DNA of 6,832 nucleotides from Aquamicrobium sp. (GCA_014860725.1 JACZJD010000291.1:1-6832); one strand, 5' to 3'. Counted from the stretch's first letter, positions 1-6,371 are shown. The notes: generated by a model not told the origin, from the letters alone. Made by a program: numbers and translations.

Positions 1-617
1 CCCTCGCGGACACCGCGCGGCTCCTGCGCATCCGTGGCAATGCCATGCAGGCCGCGGTTCCGGTGGGCGAGGGCGCGATGGCGGCGATCATCGGGCTGGA
101 GCAGGCCGACGTCGAGGCGGCCTGTGCCGAGGCCGCCGCCGGCGGCTCGGTCTGCCAGATCGCCAACGACAATGGCGGCGGCCAGCTCGTCATCTCCGGC
201 GCCAGGGCCGCGGTGGAGAAGGCGGCGGCACTGTGCACCGACAAGGGCGCGAAGCGCGCGCTGATGCTGCCGGTCTCCGCCCCCTTCCATTCGGCGCTGA
301 TGCAGCCGGCGGCCGACGCCATGCGCGAGGCCCTTGCCGGTGTGGCGAAGCACGCGCCGGCCGTGCCGGTCGTCGCCAACGTCACCGTCTCGCCGCTCAT
401 CGACCCGGACGAGATCGCCGCACGCTTGGTCGAGCAGGTGACGGGCCGCGTGCGCTGGCGCGAGACCGTCGAGTGGTTCGGCGCCAATGGCGTGACCACG
501 CTTTACGAGATCGGCGCGGGCAAGGTGCTTTCCGGCCTCGCGCGCCGCATCGACCGCAACATCGCGACCGTCAATATCGGCGGACCCGCGGATATCGAGG
601 CTTTTGTGAGTGAGTAG
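1..617 (+). CDS. fabD: Malonyl-CoA:ACP transacylase FabD, 3' part (5' end outside window)
   Basis: FabD moves the malonyl group from CoA to the acyl carrier protein, supplying the extender unit for fatty acid synthesis in the cytoplasm. The reading frame is already open at base 3 and gives 204 residues before TAG at 615-617; the ATG at base 45 is internal. By alignment from memory with E. coli FabD, about 106 residues are missing, including the GHSxG nucleophile serine. Visible family marks are RIRGNAMQ near the left edge, whose second Arg matches the malonate-binding Arg117 of E. coli; GEGAMAAIIGL; the catalytic histidine in APFHSALM (visible residue 96, E. coli His201); VVANVT; and the C-terminal YEIGAGKVLSGL. 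The last residues (Ser-Glu) and the stop codon fall at the start of a heptad repeat array, so the extreme C-terminus looks set by that repeat. It is followed by fabG after 91 bp. The identification is secure. Confidence 0.96.
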   Translation, partial: LADTARLLRIRGNAMQAAVPVGEGAMAAIIGLEQADVEAACAEAAAGGSVCQIANDNGGGQLVISGARAAVEKAAALCTDKGAKRALMLPVSAPFHSALMQPAADAMREALAGVAKHAPAVPVVANVTVSPLIDPDEIAARLVEQVTGRVRWRETVEWFGANGVTTLYEIGAGKVLSGLARRIDRNIATVNIGGPADIEAFVSE

Positions 618-682
618 GGAATAGTGAATAGCGAATAGGGGGATTTTAGTCGTCACTACTCGCTACTCCCTATTCGCTACTC
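612..682. repeat. Inverted array of 7-bp units (GARTAGN) between fabD and fabG
   Basis: Four direct heptads run on the + strand: GAGTAGG (612-618), GAATAGT (619-625), GAATAGC (626-632) and GAATAGG (633-639). After a 15-nt spacer (640-654) four more run on the opposite strand: ACTACTC (655-661), GCTACTC (662-668), CCTATTC (669-675) and GCTACTC (676-682). The degenerate GCTCCTG (683-689) may be a fifth. The arms can pair over 28 positions with 23 Watson-Crick matches, so an mRNA crossing the gap could form a long hairpin. The AT-rich heptads stand out sharply from the coding sequence around them. The first heptad contains the fabD stop codon. I recall similar GAATAGC/GAGTAGC strings between genes of other Rhizobiales, but cannot confirm that here. 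It could act as a transcript stabiliser, a weak terminator or attenuator, or simply be a dispersed repeat. No poly-T follows the stem. Confidence 0.85.
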
Positions 683-708
683 GCTCCTGAATCGAAAGGA
701 AGCACCCC

Positions 709-1446
709 ATGTTCGACCTCTCTGGCCGCAAGGCACTGGTGACGGGAGCAACCGGAGGCATCGGCGAGGCCGTGGCGCGTGCGCTGCATGCCGCCGGCGC
801 GACCGTCGGCCTGCACGGCACCCGGGTGGAGAAGCTGGAGGCGCTGGCCGGCGAGCTCGGCGAGCGCGTCAAGGTCTTTCCCGCCAACCTGTCCGAGCGC
901 GACGAGGTCAAGGCGCTGGCCCAGAAGGCCGAGGCCGAGCTCGAGGGCGTCGACATCCTCGTCAACAATGCCGGCATCACCCGCGACGGCCTGTTCGTGC
1001 GCATGTCCGACCAGGACTGGGACGCGGTGCTGGAGGTCAATCTCGGCTCCGTCTTCCGTCTGACGCGCGAGCTGACCCATCCGATGATGCGCCGCCGCTA
1101 CGGCCGCATCGTCAACATCACCTCCGTCGTCGCCGTCACCGGCAATCCGGGGCAGGCCAACTATTGCGCGGCCAAGGCCGGCATGATCGGCCTTTCGAAG
1201 TCGCTGGCGCAGGAGATCGCCACGCGCGGCGTCACCGTCAACTGCATCGCGCCGGGCTTCATCGAATCGGCCATGACCGACAAGCTCAACGACAAGCAGA
1301 AGGAGGCGATCATGGGCGCCATCCCGATGAAAAAAATGGGGACGGGCGCGGACATCGCCGCCGCGGCGCTTTACCTCGCGTCGGGCGAGGCGGGCTACGT
1401 CACCGGCCAGACGCTGCACGTCAACGGCGGCATGGCGATGATCTGA
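709..1446 (+). CDS. fabG: 3-oxoacyl-[acyl-carrier-protein] reductase FabG
   Basis: FabG uses NADPH to reduce 3-oxoacyl-ACP to 3-hydroxyacyl-ACP, the first reductive step of each elongation cycle. The 245-residue protein is a complete classical short-chain dehydrogenase of normal length. It has the nucleotide-binding TGATGGIG at residues 12-19, NNAG at 86-89, the catalytic tetrad Asn111, Ser139, Tyr152 and Lys156 (YxxxK), the PG motif in NCIAPGFI, and the FabG C-terminus TLHVNGGMAMI. The ATG at 709 follows AAGGAAG (696-702) at normal spacing, and the protein starts at the usual family position. Its setting between fabD and acpP separates it from the many other SDR enzymes. One oddity is a run of seven A in ATGAAAAAAATGGGG (1330-1336), unusual in such GC-rich coding sequence; the frame reads through it as Met-Lys-Lys-Met-Gly. 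Confidence 0.97.
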   Translation: MFDLSGRKALVTGATGGIGEAVARALHAAGATVGLHGTRVEKLEALAGELGERVKVFPANLSERDEVKALAQKAEAELEGVDILVNNAGITRDGLFVRMSDQDWDAVLEVNLGSVFRLTRELTHPMMRRRYGRIVNITSVVAVTGNPGQANYCAAKAGMIGLSKSLAQEIATRGVTVNCIAPGFIESAMTDKLNDKQKEAIMGAIPMKKMGTGADIAAAALYLASGEAGYVTGQTLHVNGGMAMI

Positions 1447-1591
1447 CCGTGCCGGAATTCCGCTGCGGCAGGTTTTCGCTGCTGCCTGTGGGTTCCATCT
1501 TTCAGCTTGATTAGCGGCAATCGTGCAGCTAACGAAGACCGACCAACGCAAATGCCGGGTTGCCGGCCAACACCAAGTCGAGGGTTTGCAA
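1447..1591 (+). promoter_or_regulatory. fabG-acpP intergenic region, probable acpP promoter and leader
   Basis: These 145 bp have no convincing coding frame and are less GC-rich than the genes on either side. A palindrome CGGAATTCCG lies at 1453-1462, just after the fabG stop. TTGATT (1507-1512) is a possible -35 element, with TAACGA (1530-1535) 17 bp further as a poor -10. An inverted repeat TTAGC (1511-1515) and GCTAA (1528-1532) overlaps that pair. Near the gene, GCCGG (1554-1558) and CCGGC (1563-1567) form a 5-bp hairpin with a GTTG loop. The ribosome-binding site GAGGG is at 1580-1584. GCAAATG occurs twice, at 1548-1554 and at the start codon (1588-1594). A separate promoter is inferred from gap length and the high ACP demand of cells; the individual boxes are weak. 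Confidence 0.4.
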
Positions 1592-1828
1592 ATGAGCGAC
1601 ACCGCAGAACGCGTCAAGAAAATCGTTGTCGAGCATCTGGGCGTCGATGCCGACAAGGTCACCGAGGGCGCAAGCTTCATCGATGATCTCGGCGCGGACA
1701 GCCTCGACACGGTCGAGCTGGTCATGGCCTTCGAGGAGGAGTTCGGCGTCGAGATCCCGGACGACGCGGCCGAGACGATCCTGACCGTCGGCGACGCCGT
1801 CAAGTATATCGAGAAGGCGTCGGCCTGA
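1592..1828 (+). CDS. acpP: Acyl carrier protein AcpP
   Basis: AcpP is the small acidic cytoplasmic protein that carries acyl intermediates on a 4'-phosphopantetheine arm between fatty acid synthase enzymes, and also supplies acyl chains for lipid A and phospholipids. The 78-residue protein is the normal length. The arm attaches at Ser37 in the invariant DSL motif ([18 protein letters not shown]), where helix II begins, and the C-terminus [19 protein letters not shown] is typical. The ATG at 1592 was chosen because it follows GAGGG (1580-1584) by 7 nt and gives the usual [12 protein letters not shown] start. An in-frame GTG at 1523 would add 23 residues with no family likeness and was set aside. 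It lies between fabG and fabF, its usual position, and codes in the same sense with only 49 bp to fabF. The identification is secure. Confidence 0.98.
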   Translation: MSDTAERVKKIVVEHLGVDADKVTEGASFIDDLGADSLDTVELVMAFEEEFGVEIPDDAAETILTVGDAVKYIEKASA

Positions 1829-1877
1829 GGCCGCGCCGCACGATCCTTCCGCAAACCGCGATTCCAGCGTGCAAGCG

Positions 1878-3137
1878 ATGAGACGTGTCGTCGTCACCGG
1901 CATCGGCCTGCTGTCGCCGTTCGGCGTGGGTGCCGAGCATACGTGGAGAGAGCTCCTGGCCGGCAAGAGCGCGGCGCGGCGCGTCGATACGTTCGAGGTT
2001 GACGATCTTCCCTGCAAGATCGCCAACGTCATCCCGCGCGACGGCAGCGAGGCCGCCTTCGACCCCGACCGCTTCATGGAGCCCAAGGAGCAGCGGAAGG
2101 TCGGCGACTACATCATCTACGGCGTCGCGGCCGCGGACCTTGCGCTCGAGGATGCGGGCTGGAAGCCCAGCACCTACGAAGATCAATGCGCCAGCGGCGT
2201 GCTGATCGGCTCCGGCATCGGCGGCATCGACGGCATCGCCGAGAACGCGATGATCCTCAAGGAGAAGGGCCCGCGCCGCATCAGCCCCTTCTTCATTCCC
2301 GGCAACATCATCAACCTCGTGTCCGGTCAGGTGTCGATCCGCCACGGCCTCAAGGGGCCGAACCACGCGGTCGTCACCGCCTGCTCGACCGGCGCGCACG
2401 CCATCGGCGACGCCGCGCGGCTGATCCAGTTCGGCGATGCCGACGTCATGGTCGCCGGCGGCGCGGAAGCGCCGATCACGAGGCTTTCGCTGGCCGGCTT
2501 CGCCGCCTGCAAGGCGCTCTCCACCGCCCGCAACGACGAGCCGGAGAAGGCGTCGCGCCCCTATGACCGCGACCGCGACGGTTTCGTCATGGGCGAGGGC
2601 GCCGGCGTCGTGGTGCTGGAGGAGCTGGAGCACGCCAAGGCACGCGGCGCGAAGATCTACGCCGAGGTCGTCGGCTACGGCCTTTCGGGCGACGCCTATC
2701 ACATCACGGCTCCCTCGGAAGACGGCGACGGCGCGTTCCGCTGCATGTCGGCTGCGCTGAAGCGTGCGGGCCTCACGCCCGCCGATGTCGACTACATCAA
2801 CGCCCACGGCACCTCGACCATGGCCGACACCATCGAGCTCGGCGCGGTCGAGCGTCTGCTCGGCAATGCCGCGTCGACGGCGTCGATGTCGTCCACCAAG
2901 TCGTCGATCGGGCATCTGCTCGGTGCCGCCGGCGCGGCCGAGGCGATCTTCTCGCTGCTCGCTATCCGCGACAATATCGCGCCGCCGACGATCAACCTCG
3001 ACAATCCCGAGCGCGAGACGGCCATCGACCTCGTGCCCAACGCGCCGCGCCAGCGCAAGATCGACGTCGCGCTGTCCAATTCGTTCGGCTTCGGCGGCAC
3101 CAACGCGTCGCTGGTGTTCCGCCGCCTCGAAGGCTGA
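1878..3137 (+). CDS. fabF: 3-oxoacyl-[acyl-carrier-protein] synthase II FabF
   Basis: FabF condenses malonyl-ACP with acyl-ACP, releasing CO2, and so extends the chain by two carbons; in E. coli this enzyme also drives temperature-dependent cis-vaccenate formation. The 419-residue thiolase-fold protein has the nucleophile Cys169 in VVTACSTGAH, His310 in NAHGTST, Lys341 and His346 in TKSSIGHLLGAAG, the GFVMGEGAGVVVLEE segment, and the C-terminal FGFGGTNASLVF loop. Length and the complete Cys-His-His triad are normal for FabF rather than FabB or FabH. The ATG at 1878 gives the family start MRRVVVTGIG; an in-frame GTG at 1869 would add only three residues. Neither has a clear Shine-Dalgarno sequence, which is unusual for this window and leaves the exact start slightly open. 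It follows acpP after 49 bp, and both are probably co-transcribed. Confidence 0.96.
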   Translation: MRRVVVTGIGLLSPFGVGAEHTWRELLAGKSAARRVDTFEVDDLPCKIANVIPRDGSEAAFDPDRFMEPKEQRKVGDYIIYGVAAADLALEDAGWKPSTYEDQCASGVLIGSGIGGIDGIAENAMILKEKGPRRISPFFIPGNIINLVSGQVSIRHGLKGPNHAVVTACSTGAHAIGDAARLIQFGDADVMVAGGAEAPITRLSLAGFAACKALSTARNDEPEKASRPYDRDRDGFVMGEGAGVVVLEELEHAKARGAKIYAEVVGYGLSGDAYHITAPSEDGDGAFRCMSAALKRAGLTPADVDYINAHGTSTMADTIELGAVERLLGNAASTASMSSTKSSIGHLLGAAGAAEAIFSLLAIRDNIAPPTINLDNPERETAIDLVPNAPRQRKIDVALSNSFGFGGTNASLVFRRLEG

Positions 3138-3138
3138 G

Positions 3139-3155
3139 GCGGCGCGCCGCGCCGC
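3139..3155 (+). terminator. GC hairpin just after fabF, weak terminator candidate
   Basis: GCGGCG (3139-3144) can pair with CGCCGC (3150-3155) around a 5-nt loop, beginning two bases after the fabF stop codon. The first twelve bases (3139-3150) are also a perfect palindrome, GCGGCGCGCCGC, so alternative pairings exist. Only GAATTT follows, with no real T tract, so efficient intrinsic termination is doubtful. It may only slow polymerase or protect the 3' end of the fabF message. Confidence 0.3.
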
Positions 3156-3177
3156 GAATTTCGCCATATTCGGGCTT

Positions 3178-3210
3178 AGCTTCGGTCCGCTGAATCGGAA
3201 CCGACGAGCT
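3178..3210 (+). repeat. Bulged inverted repeat upstream of mltG
   Basis: TCGGTCCG (3182-3189) pairs with CGGAACCGA (3196-3204) with one unpaired A at 3199 and a 6-nt loop. An outer AGC/GCT clamp (3178-3180 with 3208-3210) lengthens the stem. It lies in the 95-bp gap between fabF and mltG and ends just before the purine-rich mltG ribosome-binding region AGGAAAGGG (3212-3220). It could be an mRNA hairpin separating the two genes, or a protein operator. The structure is seen in the sequence; the role is unknown. Confidence 0.45.
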
Positions 3211-3232
3211 TAGGAAAGGGTGCGAGCGCGCC

Positions 3233-4423
3233 ATGACCAACGATCCCGCAGACCAGGGCGGTTTGCCTGAACGACAGCAGCCCGCGCCGGCCCGTCCGAT
3301 CGTGCCGAAGACGGCGAGCGAGGCGCTGCGGCCGCAGGCCGGCACGCCGCCGCCGACCCGTTCGAAGCGGTCGCGCAGCCAGGTGGTCGTCTTCCTCAAC
3401 TTCCTGATGTCCACCATCGTGCTCCTTGCCATCGCCGCTTTCGCGGCGGCGTGGCTCGGCAAGGCCACCTTCGAGGGGCCGGGGCCGCTGGAGACCTCCG
3501 ACACGGTGCTGATCCGGCCCAATACCGGCGTCGCCGAGATCGCCTCGCTGCTCGAACGGCGCGGCATGATCAGCGACGCGCGCATCTTCCGCCTCGGCCT
3601 GCGCTACTACGGCAATGACGGCCGGGTGCAGGCCGGCGAGTACGAGATCAAGGCCGGCGCCTCGATGCACCAGATCATGGACATTCTGGTCTCCGGCCGC
3701 TCGATCCTCCATTCGCTGACCATCCCCGAGGGCCTGACCGTCGCGCAGGCGTTCCGGCGCATCGCCGCCGCCGAGGAGCTCGAGGGCGAGATGCCGGCCG
3801 AGCTTCCGCCCGAGGGGACGCTTGCCGCCGACACCATCCGCTTCACCCGCGGCATGAAGCGGCAGGAGGTCATCGACCGCCTCACCGCCGACCAGAAGGC
3901 GCTGGTGGAGAGCGTGTGGGCGCGCCGCTCGGCCGACCTGCCCATCGACGACATCAACGAGTTCGTGACGCTGGCGTCCATCGTCGAGAAGGAGACCGGC
4001 CGCGCCGACGAGCGCTCGCGCGTGGCCTCGGTGTTCATCAACCGGCTGAGGAAGGGCATGCGCCTCCAGTCGGACCCGACGATCATCTACGGCATCTTCG
4101 GCGGCGAGGGGAAGCCGGCCGACCGGCCGATCTACCGCTCCGACATCGACACGCCGACGCCCTACAACACCTATACGATCAACGGCCTGCCGCCGGGGCC
4201 GATCGCCATTCCCGGCCGCGCCTCGCTGGAGGCGGTCGCCAATCCGTCGAAGACCGAGGACCTCTATTTCGTCGCCGACGGCACCGGCGGGCACGTCTTC
4301 GCCGCGACGCTGGAAGAGCACAACGAGAACGTCGCCCGCTGGCGGCGGATCGAGCGCGAGCGCGCGGCTGCCGCCGCGGCGGCGGGGAGCACGCCGGACA
4401 CGACGGACACCGCGGACGACTAG
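3233..4423 (+). CDS. mltG: Endolytic murein transglycosylase MltG (YceG-like)
   Basis: MltG is an inner-membrane enzyme that cuts nascent glycan strands in the periplasm and so limits their length, working beside peptidoglycan polymerases. The 396-residue protein has a proline-rich, basic cytoplasmic tail (residues 1-50), one membrane segment (about 51-75, VVVFLNFLMSTIVLL), and then the YceG domain: a LysM-like part (about 90-155, with GMISDARIF and AGEYEI) followed by the catalytic part. The catalytic glutamate lies in ASIVEKET (248-255). RMR-type family marks follow: VFINRLRKGMRLQSDPTIIYG, TPYNTYTINGLPPGPI and LYFVADGTGGHVF. The C-terminus is a low-complexity Ala run and Asp/Thr tail. It starts at ATG 3233 after AGGAAAGGG (3212-3220), with rather long spacing. 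A position directly after fabF is common in alphaproteobacteria and couples envelope lipid and wall genes. Identification is firm; activity is inferred from family. Confidence 0.95.
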   Translation: MTNDPADQGGLPERQQPAPARPIVPKTASEALRPQAGTPPPTRSKRSRSQVVVFLNFLMSTIVLLAIAAFAAAWLGKATFEGPGPLETSDTVLIRPNTGVAEIASLLERRGMISDARIFRLGLRYYGNDGRVQAGEYEIKAGASMHQIMDILVSGRSILHSLTIPEGLTVAQAFRRIAAAEELEGEMPAELPPEGTLAADTIRFTRGMKRQEVIDRLTADQKALVESVWARRSADLPIDDINEFVTLASIVEKETGRADERSRVASVFINRLRKGMRLQSDPTIIYGIFGGEGKPADRPIYRSDIDTPTPYNTYTINGLPPGPIAIPGRASLEAVANPSKTEDLYFVADGTGGHVFAATLEEHNENVARWRRIERERAAAAAAAGSTPDTTDTADD

Positions 4424-4454
4424 CGCGGGGTTGCCGGGGCAGGGGGAGCGCGAT

Positions 4455-5342
4455 ATGGGCTTGCAGAGCATGACGGGTTTCGGCCGCGCGGCGGCCGACC
4501 ATGACGGCACGGCGATCGCCTGGGAGCTGAAGTCGGTCAACGGCAAGTCGCTCGAGGCGCGGCTGCGCCTGCCGCCGGGGCTCGAGCGGCTGGAGCAGCC
4601 GGTGCGGCAGGCGATCCAGAAGCGCTTTGCGCGCGGCAACATCCAGGCGGGGCTGACCCTGTCGCGGGCGGCGCTTGCGGCGCAGCCCGTGGTCAACGAG
4701 GAGTTCCTGAAGGATCTGGCCGGCCTCGCGCAGCGGCTGCAGGAGCAGTTCGGCGTCGCATCCGCCACGGCCGACGGCCTGCTCGCCCTGCGCGGCGTCC
4801 TCGAAACGCCCGATGCCATCGAGGACGAGGAGACGCGCGCCGCGCTCGACGCCGCCATTCTCGCCGCGCTCGACGCCGCGCTCGATGCGCTGGAGGCGGC
4901 ACGGCGCGAGGAGGGACGGGCGCTCGGCGATCTTCTCCTCGGCCATCTCGACGGCATCGAGGCGCTGACGCTGCGCGCCGAGGCCGACCCGTCGCGCGAG
5001 CCGGCCGCGATCCGCGCCCGGCTGGCCGAGCAGGTCCGGCTCCTTCTCGGTTCTGGCCAGCCGCTCGACGAGGCGCGCCTGCACATGGAGGCGGCGTTCC
5101 TGGCCACGCGCGCCGACATCCGCGAGGAGATCGACCGGCTGAAGACGCATGTCGCCTCCGGCCGCGCGCTGCTTGCCGCCGGCGGGCCGGCAGGCCGCAA
5201 GCTCGATTTCCTGTCGCAGGAATTCAATCGCGAATCGAATACGTTGTGCTCGAAATCGAATGCGGCCTCGGTGACGGCCATCGGCCTCGAGCTGAAGGCC
5301 GTGGTCGACCAGTTCCGCGAACAGGTCCAGAATCTGGAGTGA
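4455..5342 (+). CDS. yicC: YicC-family endoribonuclease
   Basis: YicC proteins are ring-forming endoribonucleases; the E. coli member has been linked to small RNA turnover, but the natural targets in alphaproteobacteria are not known to me. The 295-residue protein has the expected two-part layout: an N-terminal YicC-like domain beginning [10 protein letters not shown] (residues 3-12), with [18 protein letters not shown] shortly after, and the C-terminal DUF1732 domain containing [17 protein letters not shown] (from residue 247), then LCSKS and [13 protein letters not shown] at the end. The middle is Ala/Leu/Glu-rich and helical. The ATG at 4455 was chosen because AGGGGGAG (4441-4448) sits 6 nt upstream and it gives the [12 protein letters not shown] start known from the family; a TTG at 4431 would add eight unconserved residues. 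It lies 31 bp after mltG and 2 bp before gmk, so these three genes are probably one transcript. Confidence 0.94.
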   Translation: MGLQSMTGFGRAAADHDGTAIAWELKSVNGKSLEARLRLPPGLERLEQPVRQAIQKRFARGNIQAGLTLSRAALAAQPVVNEEFLKDLAGLAQRLQEQFGVASATADGLLALRGVLETPDAIEDEETRAALDAAILAALDAALDALEAARREEGRALGDLLLGHLDGIEALTLRAEADPSREPAAIRARLAEQVRLLLGSGQPLDEARLHMEAAFLATRADIREEIDRLKTHVASGRALLAAGGPAGRKLDFLSQEFNRESNTLCSKSNAASVTAIGLELKAVVDQFREQVQNLE

Positions 5343-5347
5343 CGATG
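5336..5347 (+). promoter_or_regulatory. gmk ribosome-binding site inside the yicC 3' end
   Basis: GGAG at 5336-5339 lies within the final yicC codons, followed by the yicC stop TGA (5340-5342), two bases, and the gmk ATG (5345-5347). Spacing from GGAG to ATG is 5 nt. This arrangement suggests that ribosomes finishing yicC help start gmk, so the two proteins are likely made in a linked ratio. It also supports 5345 as the gmk start over the further upstream frame opening and the internal ATG at 5390. Confidence 0.7.
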
Positions 5348-6001
5348 CCCGCCGCCCCCATCGACCGTACCATCAGCCGCCGCGGCATCATGCTCGTGCT
5401 TTCCTCGCCCTCGGGCGCCGGCAAGTCCACCATCTCGCGCAACCTCCTCGAAAGCGACCCCTCCTTCGAATTGTCGATCAGCGTCACGACGCGGGCGCGC
5501 CGCGGCAGCGAGATCGACGGCCGCCACTACCATTTCCGCTCGCGCCGCGAGTTCGAGAGCATGCGCGACAATGACGAGCTGCTCGAATGGGCCGAGGTCC
5601 ACGGCAATTTCTACGCCACGCCGCGCGCGCCGGCCGAGAAGGCGCTGGCCGAGGGCCGCGACATGCTGTTCGACATCGACTGGCAGGGCGCGGAGCAGCT
5701 TCGCGAGAAGATGCGCGCCGATGTTGTCTCCATCTTCATCCTGCCGCCGACGATGCGCGAGCTGAAGGGCCGCCTGCGCCGCCGCGCCGAGGACGCCGAC
5801 GAGGTCATCGCCGCCCGCCTCGCCAACGCCCGCGCCGAGATCGAGCACTGGCGCGACTACGACTATGTCGTCGTCAACGACGACCTTGATGCGGCGTTCG
5901 CGCAGGTGCAGGCCATCGTGACGGCCGAGCGCCTGCGCCGCGACCGCCGCCCCGGCCTGTTCGGCTTCGTCGACGGCCTGCTGGGCGAGAAGCTGGACTG
6001 A
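5345..6001 (+). CDS. gmk: Guanylate kinase
   Basis: Guanylate kinase phosphorylates GMP to GDP with ATP in the cytoplasm, feeding GTP, dGTP and (p)ppGpp pools. The 218-residue protein is of normal length. It shows the Walker A loop [10 protein letters not shown] (residues 20-29, Lys27), the GMP-binding SVTTRARR (46-53, Arg50 and Arg53 matching the conserved pair), [20 protein letters not shown] (to residue 93), the [10 protein letters not shown] segment, FILPP, the arginine-rich lid [16 protein letters not shown], and [12 protein letters not shown]. The end [15 protein letters not shown] matches what I know of rhizobial forms. Two small departures from the common family wording are TRARRGSE where many have TRPPRPGE, and Ala91 in NFYAT where NxYGT is usual; neither removes a known catalytic residue. 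It begins 2 bp after yicC, the same pairing seen in many alphaproteobacteria. Confidence 0.96.
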   Translation: MPAAPIDRTISRRGIMLVLSSPSGAGKSTISRNLLESDPSFELSISVTTRARRGSEIDGRHYHFRSRREFESMRDNDELLEWAEVHGNFYATPRAPAEKALAEGRDMLFDIDWQGAEQLREKMRADVVSIFILPPTMRELKGRLRRRAEDADEVIAARLANARAEIEHWRDYDYVVVNDDLDAAFAQVQAIVTAERLRRDRRPGLFGFVDGLLGEKLD

Positions 6002-6030
6002 CACATCCGCGGCGCTGGCCCGCCGCTGCC

Positions 6031-6044
6031 TTGATCCGGGTCAA
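6031..6044. promoter_or_regulatory. FNR/FixK-type binding site
   Basis: TTGATCCGGGTCAA fits the TTGAT-N4-ATCAA pattern of FNR, FnrL, FixK and related CRP-family regulators, and is symmetric at all but one base pair (positions 6035/6040). It lies 29 bp after gmk and 54 bp before the small DUF465 gene. Its centre is 28 to 29 bp upstream of a -10-like TATGGT, close to the class II activator layout. It therefore probably activates the downstream gene under low oxygen. The match is seen directly; which regulator binds is not known. Confidence 0.75.
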
Positions 6045-6065
6045 GTCGCCTTCCGCCCGCCCGGC

Positions 6066-6071
6066 TATGGT
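6066..6071 (+). promoter_or_regulatory. -10-like element for the DUF465 gene
   Basis: TATGGT matches four of six bases of the sigma70 -10 consensus (TATAAT). A start near 6078 would put the FNR/FixK-type site centre at about -40.5, within one base of the classic -41.5 position, and would leave a leader of about 20 nt containing AGGAG (6089-6093) ahead of the ATG at 6099. No -35 hexamer is apparent, as expected for an activator-dependent promoter. The start site itself is inferred. Confidence 0.5.
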
Positions 6072-6098
6072 CCAAAGTGCAAGACGCAAGGAGACGCC

Positions 6099-6338
6099 AT
6101 GTCCAACACTCCCCACACGCTCGGCGAGGAATTCCCCGGCCAGCTCGACGCCATCCACGCGCTCAAGGCCAGGGACGAGAACTTCGCCCGGCTCCTCGAC
6201 GAGTACGACGAGGTCAACGACCGCATCCACAAGGCCGAAAGCCGCATCGAGCCGGTCGCCGAGGACACCGAAGTGGCGTTCCGCAAGCGTCGCCTTGCCC
6301 TCAAGGACGCCATCGCGGCCGCGCTCGCCGCGCAGTGA
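6099..6338 (+). CDS. DUF465 / YdcH-like small helical protein
   Basis: This 79-residue protein belongs to the DUF465 (YdcH/SlyX-like small helical) group: it starts MSNTPHTLGEEFPGQLDAIHALK and carries DEYDEVNDRIHKAE in the middle and FRKRRLALKDAIAA near the end, the wording typical of the family. It is predicted as two long charged helices (about 12-50 and 58-78) forming a short hairpin or coiled coil, with no membrane segment, signal peptide or catalytic motif. The function of the family is not established. The ATG at 6099 has AGGAG 5 nt upstream, and the length is normal. Unlike its housekeeping neighbours it has its own promoter region with an FNR/FixK-type site, so a role under low oxygen is likely but inferred from that site alone. 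A strong hairpin follows its stop codon. Confidence 0.88.
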   Translation: MSNTPHTLGEEFPGQLDAIHALKARDENFARLLDEYDEVNDRIHKAESRIEPVAEDTEVAFRKRRLALKDAIAAALAAQ

Positions 6339-6347
6339 CGGGCGCGC

Positions 6348-6371
6348 GGCGCCCCGGTCCGCCGGGGCGTC
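6348..6371 (+). terminator. Strong GC hairpin after the DUF465 gene
   Basis: GGCGCCCCGG (6348-6357) pairs with CCGGGGCGTC (6362-6371), ten pairs including one G-T, around the tetraloop TCCG. It starts 10 bp after the stop codon, which is the place for a terminator, but no T tract follows. A competing pairing exists between CGGTCC (6355-6360) and GGACCG (6377-6382). It is probably a transcript-end stabiliser or a hairpin terminator of the T-poor kind. Confidence 0.55.

Noticed and set aside
1523..1591. Upstream GTG start for acpP adding 23 residues
   Set aside because: The extension has no ACP likeness, no ribosome-binding site, and would make the protein far longer than the normal 78 residues.
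1552..1690. Small upstream frame from ATG 1552 overlapping acpP
   Set aside because: No ribosome-binding site, out of frame with acpP, and the product is arginine/cysteine-rich shadow sequence.
670..1854. 394-codon minus-strand open frame across fabG and acpP
   Set aside because: It is antisense to two certain genes and crosses the intergenic region without a convincing start or motif.
1800..3167. 455-codon open frame on the minus strand opposite fabF
   Set aside because: It mirrors fabF codons, has no family motif and overlaps a gene with a full set of catalytic residues on the other strand.
4355..4420. Repeat-like Ala run and Asp/Thr tail at the mltG end
   Set aside because: It is low-complexity coding sequence common at protein C-termini in GC-rich genomes, with no exact tandem unit worth calling.
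3176..6004. 942-codon open frame on the minus strand opposite mltG, yicC and gmk
   Set aside because: It lies opposite three conserved genes, its composition is Arg/Ala/Gly/Asp-rich shadow sequence with no recognisable domain, and long antisense frames are expected at this GC content.
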